Positions 54,834 through 63,159 of a stretch of 64,000 bases of DNA are shown here, piece after piece (the first letter of the stretch is position 1; the number at the start of each line of letters is the position of its first letter). A program made the translations under genes and the position numbers. The notes beneath the pieces were generated by a model that saw nothing but the letters and a program-made list of their open reading frames with translations, was not told where the DNA came from and did not search any database. This DNA is from Prolixibacteraceae bacterium (lineage in GTDB: Bacteria; Bacteroidota; Bacteroidia; Bacteroidales; Prolixibacteraceae): positions 62,001 to 126,000 of the forward strand of contig DOAQ01000020.1 in the NCBI GenBank assembly GCA_003506435.1, read 5' to 3'.

Positions 54834-56102
54834 CTATTTTAGATTTATCAACTCATAAAGCAATCCGTTGCTTTGTTCTTCTTTACCCAACGATGGCAGG
54901 ATGGGAAGATTGCCTTCCAGTATGTGGGGCAAAGTGCCTTTGGGGTCGATGCCCATCAGCAAATAAACTGTTCCAATCAGATCGCAGGGATAAACTTTGC
55001 GTTCGGTGATATTCTCGCCGGTTTTATCGGTTTTGCCCAGTACTTTTCCGGGAATAAAACCACCCCCGGCTACCAGGTACGAGAAAGCTTGTCCGAAATG
55101 TGCGCGGCCACCATTCCACGGGGCTTCCCAAAGAACTTTCGGGGTACGCCCGAATTCACCTCCGCAAAGCACGATGGTACTGTCGAGCAAGCCCTTTTCA
55201 TCGAGATCGGCAAGCAGCGCCGACAGAGCCTGATCTAATTCAGGAAGCATTTCGTTCATGCGCTGAAAATGTTTTTTATGGGTATCCCAGCCTGTTGTGC
55301 GAACATTGATGAACGGAACGCCCGCTTCAACCAGTTTGCGGGCAGCCAGGCACGACTGTCCCAGCCGATTCATCCCGTAACGTTCACGAACTTCTTTGCT
55401 TTCGTCCGTTAAATCGAAAACCTTTCGCGATGCCCCCGAAATAAACTCCGTATTGATGCGGCGAAAAGAATCGATTGCAGACGAATAGGTGAATGATTTA
55501 CAGAAAGGGTTCGTCTTCTCAAAACCGTCGAGCAATTGCATGCGTTTTTCCAATGTGCCGGGTTTTATTTCGCGGTTGATGATCCCTTCAACTTCAAAAA
55601 CCATTTTCTCAGGTTCGCCGCCTGTATCGAATGATTTGTATTTGTTGCCCAGAAAACCGCCTTCGTTGAAGCGGCTGTTGGCGCTGGTAACCGAGACATA
55701 CGCAGGTAAAATGCCTTTGTAGGTCGGGCTTTTCATAAATGCGATCACCGAACCGTATGATGGATACACGATGGAGCTGCGGCTCAAATCTCCGGTAATC
55801 ATCGCATAATGACCTGTCTCGTGTCCGTTATTGCTGTGTGTCATACTCCGGATCAGGCTGTATTTATCGGCCATTTGCGCAAGCAACGGCAGCTTTGAAC
55901 CAATAATAATGTCTGGAACATTCGTTTGGACGGCTTCTTTCAGGGTACCATATATTTCGCGTGTGGCCTCCGGTTTGGGATCGAAGGTATCGGTTTGTGA
56001 CGGGCCTCCATCCAGATAAACCAAAATGACACTTTTGGCTTGCTGTGCCATTGACCCCAATGACAAACTTACCAAAAGAAAAAAAGGCAGGATGCGTTTC
56101 AT
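54834..56102 (-). CDS. DUF1501 protein (alkaline phosphatase/sulfatase fold)
   Basis: A 422-residue exported protein. The DUF1501 signature YLDGGPSQTDTFDPKPE occupies residues 29-45. It continues with SLIRSMTHSNNGHETGHYAM, TGWDTHKKHFQRMNEMLPELDQALSALLADL and CGGEFGRTPKVL, the conserved blocks of the alkaline-phosphatase-like fold. Family members usually carry a twin-arginine signal, but this one has a plain Sec signal (MKRILPFFLLVSLSLGSMAQ). The enzymatic activity of DUF1501 is not known. It is encoded between its two usual partners. Confidence 0.85.
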   Translation of the reverse strand: MKRILPFFLLVSLSLGSMAQQAKSVILVYLDGGPSQTDTFDPKPEATREIYGTLKEAVQTNVPDIIIGSKLPLLAQMADKYSLIRSMTHSNNGHETGHYAMITGDLSRSSIVYPSYGSVIAFMKSPTYKGILPAYVSVTSANSRFNEGGFLGNKYKSFDTGGEPEKMVFEVEGIINREIKPGTLEKRMQLLDGFEKTNPFCKSFTYSSAIDSFRRINTEFISGASRKVFDLTDESKEVRERYGMNRLGQSCLAARKLVEAGVPFINVRTTGWDTHKKHFQRMNEMLPELDQALSALLADLDEKGLLDSTIVLCGGEFGRTPKVLWEAPWNGGRAHFGQAFSYLVAGGGFIPGKVLGKTDKTGENITERKVYPCDLIGTVYLLMGIDPKGTLPHILEGNLPILPSLGKEEQSNGLLYELINLK

Positions 56103-56124
56103 GTGCGTTGAAATTTGAAGGTCA

Positions 56125-57576
56125 TTAATGGTTAAAAAGAAATTCGGCGCTGTTTATATGCGTCCACAAAATATCGGAAGCCAGATCGCGCAATGACAAC
56201 CCGTTTTTTTCAGTATGAGCTTTAAACAGGTTAATTTCTTCTGCGGAAGGATAGCGTGAAAGTGTCATCAGCGTAATGGCCCGGCAAACGTTTTCTGTAT
56301 TGGTTTGTCCGGAACAAATTTCATTGAGTATATTGCTCTTTTGAATTCGTCTTTCCAGTTCCGAAGAATTCATCAGGTACAACATCTGTCTGGGCATTAG
56401 TTTGTTTGAACGCTGACTTTCAAGCGAGACATCGCGGGAAGCACGTCCAAATAGTTCGAGAGCCGGACTCGATACGGTTGCATCGCCCAGGTCAACAGAA
56501 CGTGTACCTTCCGGGTAAAAAGTAAAAGGTTCCGGCACACGGCTCCAATACGAATCGGAAGTACCTGTTAAATCGGCCAGTACATCGACAATAACTTCAG
56601 CCGGTAAACGCTGCGGAACATAGACTCCCTGTGGCGATGCTGCACTTTGGTATGCGCCGGAATTAAGAATCAAACGCATCAGCGCTTTCATGTCGTAACC
56701 CGATTCAATGAACCTGTCCGTCAGGTAATTCATCAATTCCGGGTTGGAGGGAGGATTGTGCTTGCCCCAGTCGTCAGGTTCGCTGACAATGCCTTGCCCG
56801 GTCAGCCAGAACCATAACCGATTGGCCATAACTCCGGCAAAGCGTTTGTTTTGTTTGCCGGTCAGCCAGGCCACATAAGCGCTTCGCCAATCCTCCCCGG
56901 GGTTTAATACAATTTCTTGCTGGTTAAACATTTCTATTTTCGGAGCGATAGGCATCACCTCCAAATCAACATACACGATCTCTTCTTTCCACTCTTTTGT
57001 GTTTTTATACCGAATTTGGGAAAAACAAAAATGCCCGTTATCGTTACATATCCGATCACCCAGAAACAATAAACTGATGTTCTCATAGATATTTTCCGGA
57101 GAACGTTTCAGAAAAGCACGGTAAAAATTTACCGCCGGAGAACGAAAATTACTTCCTTTTGAAAGCAGCAACTCACTTACAAATTTATTATATGGGGTAT
57201 TGTCCTTTATTTTTTCGTACAACCAGCGATTGTATGCCTGGACAGCATTGGGCCAAAGGTTACTTGGGAATTCAGATTTTATACGGAGAATATCTCCCCA
57301 GCGCATCACCAGATACTGGGTACACTCGTCCGAATCAAGCAGCTCGTCGATCAGATCAGCCCGTTTCGTGGTATTGTCGGAGCTTAAAAATAACCTCGAC
57401 TTTTCGGCTTGCGGCAGGCGTCCGGTCAGTGTCAGGCAGGTCCGCCGCAAAAAAACTTCATCAGAGCAAAGTTGATTATTTTGCTGCTTGTCCCGAAAAA
57501 TGAACCGATCAATCTCATTTGCCTTGGCCGGTAAAAGCAAGATGCAGAATAAGATCATTTGAAGAGATTTTTTCAC
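56125..57576 (-). CDS. DUF1549/DUF1553 protein
   Basis: A 483-residue exported protein with a signal peptide (1-19). The DUF1549 part begins DRFIFRDKQQNNQLCSDEVFLRRTCLTLTGRLPQAEKS and has YLVMRWGDILRIK. The DUF1553 part contains VMANRLWFWLTGQGIVSEPDDWGKHNPPSNPELMNYLTDRF and MKALMRLILNSGAYQSAA. It is much shorter than the usual 700-1100 residue Planctomycetes proteins and has no cytochrome-like CxxCH domain. Function is unknown, but the co-occurrence with DUF1501 is well established. Confidence 0.85.
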   Translation of the reverse strand: MKKSLQMILFCILLLPAKANEIDRFIFRDKQQNNQLCSDEVFLRRTCLTLTGRLPQAEKSRLFLSSDNTTKRADLIDELLDSDECTQYLVMRWGDILRIKSEFPSNLWPNAVQAYNRWLYEKIKDNTPYNKFVSELLLSKGSNFRSPAVNFYRAFLKRSPENIYENISLLFLGDRICNDNGHFCFSQIRYKNTKEWKEEIVYVDLEVMPIAPKIEMFNQQEIVLNPGEDWRSAYVAWLTGKQNKRFAGVMANRLWFWLTGQGIVSEPDDWGKHNPPSNPELMNYLTDRFIESGYDMKALMRLILNSGAYQSAASPQGVYVPQRLPAEVIVDVLADLTGTSDSYWSRVPEPFTFYPEGTRSVDLGDATVSSPALELFGRASRDVSLESQRSNKLMPRQMLYLMNSSELERRIQKSNILNEICSGQTNTENVCRAITLMTLSRYPSAEEINLFKAHTEKNGLSLRDLASDILWTHINSAEFLFNH

Positions 57577-57602
57577 TGGGTTTAATTTTTTGTCATTACA
57601 AA

Positions 57603-58733
57603 TTACAATTTGTTTTGTGCATCCATCGCTGTTCCTTCAATTTCAACGAGAAGTTCTTCCCTGCAAATATCAGCCTGAAGGTAGATAGCCGGTAACCCTG
57701 GCCAGGTTTTTTCTATTTCTGATTTCACACTGTCAAGATATTCCATCTTTTTAACGTAAATACGTAAGCCGGTCATTTCCAGTCTTGCGCCGTTGTTTAA
57801 TCCGTACCTTTTCAGGTTTTCAGCAGACAGCAGATAGTTGATGTTTTCGATTGTTTGACGGGTCTGTAACCCTGCATTCAATACCTTCATACTCTCTTCT
57901 CCACGTATGGCAGCCGTACCTGAAACGAAGCAATTTGATCCGAAGCCATTTTTGATTAGTCTGGCCCGTTCGAATTTGGGCGTTCGTTTATCTCCCCCGA
58001 CAAGCAACGACTGCGAATAGGAATGAGCAGCTATTTGTAACGGATTGTCAACGGGTATACTCCGAAGGCCGGATATGGCAATCAGGCTCACGCTGATACC
58101 GCTGACATCGGCGCCTATTCCCGTTGCGGCCGGATAGCCGCAGTTTTTCCAATCGGTTTTTTCGTAAAAGCGGGCGCGGGCATCATTAAAGGCCTGGTAA
58201 TTCTGAATGCCATTCTGTACCTGTGTAATGTTCCCGATATAATTCCATTGACGTACAATTTCGTGGATGTGCATTGATTCGGAAGACAAAACAGCTCCGA
58301 TCTTTTCAAAAATTTCATCGCCTTGCCGGGTATAACTGAGAGAAAATGAACTCGCCATCGCCCCTTCAATTACCAGTGTTTTTGTGCTTTTCAATTCAAA
58401 AATAGCGTACCGCAACCCTTCCTGTTGTTTGAAAATCAACGATTCAGAAGGCACACCATCCGGAAGACAATGTACTTCAACGGCCATCATTTTTGAATCG
58501 GGCAACGATTGTGAAACGTAACTGACCAGAGGAATCTGTGTTTTAAAATGCCCGGGAACTATCGTTGTCAGAACCGCTAATTCCTTTTCGTAATTTTCAT
58601 CCGATGACGATCCGAAAAATACAAGACTGGTCACCCTGTCTTTTCCGGTAATCTGATTTAATAACGCCTCGATGTTATTATTGAAACTTTTGAAATTAGC
58701 ATAGAGATAGGAACAGGGGAAATAGGTCGTCAT
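57603..58733 (-). CDS. Chorismatase-like (FkbO/Hyg5/XanB2) RidA-superfamily protein
   Basis: A 376-residue cytoplasmic protein without a signal peptide. It resembles chorismatases, which have a RidA-type trimeric fold: RQWNYIGNI (161-169), NYQAFNDARARFY (178-190), PAATGIGADVSG (201-212), and the C-terminal CREELLVEIEG (357-367) with its conserved glutamates. Known members convert chorismate to dihydroxycyclohexadiene carboxylate or 3-hydroxybenzoate. It leads the four-gene minus-strand module, 26 bp before the DUF1553 gene. Whether it keeps chorismate as substrate is uncertain; a Rid-type deaminase is the alternative. Confidence 0.6.
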   Translation of the reverse strand: MTTYFPCSYLYANFKSFNNNIEALLNQITGKDRVTSLVFFGSSSDENYEKELAVLTTIVPGHFKTQIPLVSYVSQSLPDSKMMAVEVHCLPDGVPSESLIFKQQEGLRYAIFELKSTKTLVIEGAMASSFSLSYTRQGDEIFEKIGAVLSSESMHIHEIVRQWNYIGNITQVQNGIQNYQAFNDARARFYEKTDWKNCGYPAATGIGADVSGISVSLIAISGLRSIPVDNPLQIAAHSYSQSLLVGGDKRTPKFERARLIKNGFGSNCFVSGTAAIRGEESMKVLNAGLQTRQTIENINYLLSAENLKRYGLNNGARLEMTGLRIYVKKMEYLDSVKSEIEKTWPGLPAIYLQADICREELLVEIEGTAMDAQNKL

Positions 58734-58738
58734 AAGTG

Positions 58739-58774
58739 TCAGGTCTTGATTTTTTACACTTCGTTTTGACCTGA
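58739..58774. promoter_or_regulatory. Inverted repeat upstream of the chorismatase-like gene
   Basis: Exact 7-bp arms tcaggtc (58739-58745) and gacctga (58768-58774) flank a 22-bp AT-rich spacer just upstream of the module's first gene. Possible operator. Confidence 0.3.
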
Positions 58775-58858
58775 AACCAATAAAAAGGTTTAATCAGAAG
58801 TGCAAAAAATAAGCAGAAATTGGTCAAAATGGACTATGATTTTGTAAATAATGTTCTT

Positions 58859-61615
58859 TTACCGAAAATCAAAAGTCAGTTTCATATTCAGCTTTCCCCC
58901 GTGTATTCTTGATGGAGCAAACTCGTAGCGGTTCGATTGCGGCCCATAAGATTCAGGAACCTTAAATTTTGTGCCGATTGCATTAATGCCGTGCAAAAAG
59001 GAAATATCGCCTTTCGGAAAATCTAGTTTGGTATTTGCCGGCGACTGGGGTTCATCGGGTGTAAACATGCGCAGGAAAATATCTTTGCTGTGTACATACA
59101 CTTTGAAATCAGGACAATCTTTCCCCAAAAATTTTGCCCAATAGGTTTCTGAATGGTAGCCTTTAAATTCGGGGTATTCATAGCCCGATTCGCCTGTTAT
59201 AGTGCGGTTATAGTCTTTTCCCCAGAGTCCAAATTCAACGCCTTTCATCCGGTTTTTCCAAACCCGGTACGGCCCATTGCCCAGCCATTTCATTCCGGCG
59301 ATATTTTTTTCAGGAAAATTGAAACTTATCCCGGCAAATAAGCAATTGTTTTCGGGCTGATAGGCAACATCCAAATCCAGTAACCCATTGCCTGAGATGG
59401 TCCATTTTACTGAATCGCCTTTTGCCAGCAGCGCTTTAATTACCAGATTATTTCCTTCAAAGGCAGTCGAAACGTTCTGTACTTCTTTCCCTTCACTCAC
59501 AAAAACAGGCCCGCCCGATAAAGGAATAATTCCCTTTTTATTCTTCACGTCCAATAAAGTTCCGTCCTTTTTGCTGAATGAATAATTCATTTCACCCGCC
59601 TGTACCTGCCATGTATTCTCTTTTTCCTGAAGAACGGGTTGAACAGAAGATTTTTCAACAAGCAATTCTTTCGCTTTTGCTCCCGGATATTTTACCGGCC
59701 AACACCAGGTATTCAGGATCCTTCCATATGGGTCTACGGCTTTTATCCGAAGCACGTCGGCATTTGCCCAATTCGCCGGACGATTGATTTCAATTTTTCC
59801 TTTTTGTCCCGGCTCCAGTTTAATCTTAAAGTTATTTTTTGCCAGTAGTTTTTCGTGCGCCTCCTCATCCGGATTCGAAACTTTTACCCATTCCGAAGTA
59901 AATAAACATTGATCGAGATTGGTATAATGATAGCGGTTTTCAATCCGGAAAGTTCCGTCGAATTCGGGAGTGATATAACGTTTCTCGAAGTATACCGGGC
60001 TCCATATTTCCTTGATGGTATAAAAACTTCCTTCTTTTTCGTGGTATGGGCCAAGAACTCCGTCGGGAGCATGGTTCCCATCGGTATCAAGCTGACCGTT
60101 GCGGTCGGTGCGTTCAATGGCTTCGTCGGCAAAAACCCACAGAAAACCACCGGCACAGAGCGGGTCGTCCCACATTCGAATCCAGTAATCGTCGAGACCT
60201 GCACCTGATCCTCCATCATAAAGACCATGCAAAAATTCGGTCGGGAAAAATATTTTTCGTTTGCTGAACCCATCATGTGCAAGGTAATTGTAGCTGATGT
60301 AATGCAAGGTATTGGTCAAATCGTAATCCTGCCAGGGGTGTAGTACTTTTCGCTGCTGAATGTCGAGTTTGGCAAAGTCGTCGTTCAGATTATTATTCTC
60401 ACCTCCCTCGTTGCCGTTATCCCATAAAATAACACTCGGGTGGTTCACATCGTGGGCGATCATTTCTTCGAGTAGTTTGCGTCCCACTACATCGTCGTAC
60501 GAAGGCCATTGCCAGGCGCAAAGTTCGTCGAGCACAAACAAGCCGAGCGAATCACATACTTCCAGGAAGTGCGAATCAGGTGGATAATGGGACATACGAA
60601 CGGCATTCATATTCATGTCTTTCATCAGGTTAACTACTTCGATGCTAAATTTTTTTGAAGAAGTGCGCCCGTATTTTGGATGAAACGTGTGACGGCAAAC
60701 CCCTTTCATTTTGATGCGTTCTCCATTTACATAAATGCCATCGCTTTCGCGTACCTCAATAGTACGAAACCCAAATTTTTCGGTATGTTGATGGATGACC
60801 GTGTTGTGTTCATCAAGCAAAGTAAAAACCGCTTTGTACAGATTGGGTGTTTCCGGGTTCCATGTTTTCGGACTATTCATTCTTCCTGAAATACGGCATT
60901 TTTTGGATGCAATTTTGCCTGTAATTTCAGTTTCAGTTTTTCCTGAAAGAGTTTGAATTTCAACTTTTAGCAAAGAAGCGTTTTTTACAGGCGACAAATA
61001 AATATCCGCCGTAAAATCGCCGTTTGCCCGGGCATCAATGGCTACCCGCTGGATGTGTTCCAGAGGGTTGGCTTCCAGGAATACAGGACGAAAAATGCCG
61101 CCGAAAATCCAGAAGTCAGCCGTACGCTCCGCTTCATTAACTGAAGCATTTTCTGAATGTTTCTTCACAAAAACTTCCAGTTTGTTCTGTGCCCCGTATT
61201 TCAATAATTTACTGATGTCGTATTTGAACTGGTAAAAAGACCCCTGATGTACAGGTCCGGCTGGTTTTCCGTTAATTTTCACCTCCGCATCGGTCATCAC
61301 TCCATCGAAAACAATATTTACCTGTTTGGTTTTCCATTCGGCAGGAACGATGAAATTAGTCCGGTATAAGCCGGTTTCGTTCATCCGGTTTTCTAGTTTG
61401 TCGTGCCCGTAATTGTAACTGCCAAAACCTTGTTGTTCCCAACACGAAGGAACCGCAATTGTTGCCCAGTGCCCACTGTTCATTCTGGCCGAGCAGAAAA
61501 ACTCCCAATTGACGGTGTGATCGAAGCCTGTTCCGCATAAATACTGAATTTTTGTTTGCTGGGATAATGCCAAATTAGTAAAAAGTACCAATACGATTAG
61601 CTGGAGAAATTTCAT
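58859..61615 (-). CDS. GH2 family beta-galactosidase-like glycosidase
   Basis: A 918-residue exported enzyme (signal peptide 1-18). The sugar-binding domain has WATIAVPSCWEQQGFGSYNYG and TGLYRTNFIVP; the immunoglobulin domain leads into FGFRTIEVRESDGIYVNGERIKMKGVCRH. The barrel has NMNAVRMSHYPPDSHFLEVCDSLGLFVLDE and ILWDNGNEGGENN with acid/base E403. The nucleophile is probably E460 in FFPTEFLHG. A LacZ-type C-terminal domain begins around residue 675. It should remove terminal beta-linked galactose, glucuronate or related sugars; specificity cannot be read. Divergent from the winged-helix gene. Confidence 0.85.
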   Translation of the reverse strand: MKFLQLIVLVLFTNLALSQQTKIQYLCGTGFDHTVNWEFFCSARMNSGHWATIAVPSCWEQQGFGSYNYGHDKLENRMNETGLYRTNFIVPAEWKTKQVNIVFDGVMTDAEVKINGKPAGPVHQGSFYQFKYDISKLLKYGAQNKLEVFVKKHSENASVNEAERTADFWIFGGIFRPVFLEANPLEHIQRVAIDARANGDFTADIYLSPVKNASLLKVEIQTLSGKTETEITGKIASKKCRISGRMNSPKTWNPETPNLYKAVFTLLDEHNTVIHQHTEKFGFRTIEVRESDGIYVNGERIKMKGVCRHTFHPKYGRTSSKKFSIEVVNLMKDMNMNAVRMSHYPPDSHFLEVCDSLGLFVLDELCAWQWPSYDDVVGRKLLEEMIAHDVNHPSVILWDNGNEGGENNNLNDDFAKLDIQQRKVLHPWQDYDLTNTLHYISYNYLAHDGFSKRKIFFPTEFLHGLYDGGSGAGLDDYWIRMWDDPLCAGGFLWVFADEAIERTDRNGQLDTDGNHAPDGVLGPYHEKEGSFYTIKEIWSPVYFEKRYITPEFDGTFRIENRYHYTNLDQCLFTSEWVKVSNPDEEAHEKLLAKNNFKIKLEPGQKGKIEINRPANWANADVLRIKAVDPYGRILNTWCWPVKYPGAKAKELLVEKSSVQPVLQEKENTWQVQAGEMNYSFSKKDGTLLDVKNKKGIIPLSGGPVFVSEGKEVQNVSTAFEGNNLVIKALLAKGDSVKWTISGNGLLDLDVAYQPENNCLFAGISFNFPEKNIAGMKWLGNGPYRVWKNRMKGVEFGLWGKDYNRTITGESGYEYPEFKGYHSETYWAKFLGKDCPDFKVYVHSKDIFLRMFTPDEPQSPANTKLDFPKGDISFLHGINAIGTKFKVPESYGPQSNRYEFAPSRIHGGKLNMKLTFDFR

Positions 61616-61688
61616 AGTCGCTTTTGTTTATATTTTAGGGATTGAAGTTACTCGTTCGCTGACAAACAATTATAAAATGACGGATAAA

Positions 61689-61707
61689 AACGGTTGATTT
61701 AACCGTT
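61689..61707. promoter_or_regulatory. Perfect 19-bp dyad between GH2 and winged-helix genes
   Basis: Arms aacggtt (61689-61695) and aaccgtt (61701-61707) are perfectly complementary around a 5-bp centre. It lies about 75 bp from the GH2 start and about 60 bp upstream of the divergent gene's -7 box, a typical operator position. Confidence 0.55.
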
Positions 61708-61749
61708 AAAATCGAAATTATGATGAGTTGCAAAAAACTGTTGTTCAGG

Positions 61750-61779
61750 TTGAACCCTGGTTTTTTTCGATATATTTGC
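61750..61779 (+). promoter_or_regulatory. Promoter of winged-helix gene
   Basis: TTG at 61750 and TATATTTGC at 61771 are 18 bp apart and match the Bacteroidota consensus. This places transcription start near 61785 and supports ATG 61798 as the true start. Confidence 0.7.
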
Positions 61780-61797
61780 GTGAATTTAGAAATACCA

Positions 61798-62946
61798 ATG
61801 CCCGAGAGAGACGAAATACACCAGCAACTCCGAAAAATTACCGAAAGCGAAATTTTTTCTCGTTCAGGAATCAACGTGAACCTTTTACTGTTGCTGGTAA
61901 AAGCCACGCTCGATAAAGAAAAACTGAAAGAAGCAGCCATCGGGACCGAACTATTCGGTAAATCGTACGACCCGGTAAAAAACGACACCAAAGTTCGGGT
62001 GTATGTACACAATCTCAGAAAGAAACTGGCGGCATATTACGAAACAGAAGGCAAAAAAGATCCAATCATTTTTGAGATAGAAAAAGGACAGTATTGGATA
62101 ACCTTTGCAGAAAGGGTACGGGTTAAAAACCATCGAAAAAGAAATCGGCGCGGAATTTGGATTGGCATAACAGTACTGCTTATTACCGGACTTTTGGCGT
62201 TTTTGCAAACAATGCAAACAACGAATTTTTTCTGGAAACCGTATTCAAACTCGAAATTTCCGACCACTGTTTTAATTGGCGACCACTTTACCATTGATGG
62301 TTCGATTATGACCGGCGGAAATGGTGTTTTTCGCGATTTTAACATCAATTCGCCATCCGACTTTTCGGATTATATTTTTGCCCATCCCGAAAAAGCGGGT
62401 ACAATGTCTCCCAACCAGTATCCGTATATTACCAAAATGGGGCCCTACTGCACAAAAACCATCACCAATTTTATGGTTTCAGAAGAAATTGATTTTAACC
62501 TGATGCTGAATTCGGAATGGGACAAATCGATGATCGGACATGAAAACCTGGTATACATTGGACAATTTAAAACAATGGGCTTTCTGAAGAATGTGTTTTT
62601 CGGAAAAAACCCTAATTTCAACATTTCCGGTTCCCGGATTCAGTATACAAATACAAAAACCGGAAAACGTACAGAATACATTTCACAACCCGGCGATGAA
62701 ATTATTGATTATACCATTGTCTCACAAATCACCGGTCCTGAGGGAAATACGATCAGCTTTTTTCTTTCCGACAACGATATTGGAGTAATCAGGTTGGTCG
62801 ATTATTTTACGAATCATGATTCATTGCAATTTTTTTCTGAAAAATACCCAGTGGGGAATTCCGGGTTCACTGCTCTTTTCAGTGTCAGCGGCTGGGAACG
62901 GACAGGCTTTAAACAGAAGTTGATACTGATTGAACCGAAAAAATGA
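61798..62946 (+). CDS. Winged-helix transmembrane protein (ToxR-like layout)
   Basis: The start at 61798 is chosen because a strong promoter lies inside the longer frame that opens at 61720. The 382-residue product has an N-terminal winged-helix-like domain (about 10-103; AAIGTELFGKSYDPVKNDTKVRVYVHNLRKKLAAYY, then IIFEIEKGQYWITF), similar to OmpR-type effector domains found in Acidobacteria and Planctomycetes signalling proteins. A membrane helix lies at about 118-137, and a periplasmic domain of about 240 residues follows with no recognised fold. It may sense a periplasmic signal and regulate the divergent GH2 gene. Confidence 0.7.
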   Translation: MPERDEIHQQLRKITESEIFSRSGINVNLLLLLVKATLDKEKLKEAAIGTELFGKSYDPVKNDTKVRVYVHNLRKKLAAYYETEGKKDPIIFEIEKGQYWITFAERVRVKNHRKRNRRGIWIGITVLLITGLLAFLQTMQTTNFFWKPYSNSKFPTTVLIGDHFTIDGSIMTGGNGVFRDFNINSPSDFSDYIFAHPEKAGTMSPNQYPYITKMGPYCTKTITNFMVSEEIDFNLMLNSEWDKSMIGHENLVYIGQFKTMGFLKNVFFGKNPNFNISGSRIQYTNTKTGKRTEYISQPGDEIIDYTIVSQITGPEGNTISFFLSDNDIGVIRLVDYFTNHDSLQFFSEKYPVGNSGFTALFSVSGWERTGFKQKLILIEPKK

Positions 62947-63159
62947 TCTCCCGGAAAAGCCTTTGCCTGAAAAAGTGACCAGAAAAAACAGGCGAAACTC
63001 TTCTGAATAGCTGTTGTCACACCTCTATCCGGCTGTATAACAGCGATCTTACAAAATATCATTTTTTTAAGGAGATACCCGCGGAACCTCTTCGTCATGA
63101 TGGATATTTTTCGTTAATTTATGCCCTCAAAAACCGTTTTCGCTAAAGAAGTATTTATT

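Noticed and set aside
61720..61797. Upstream start for the winged-helix gene
   Set aside because: A consensus promoter lies inside this stretch, so transcripts would begin after it.
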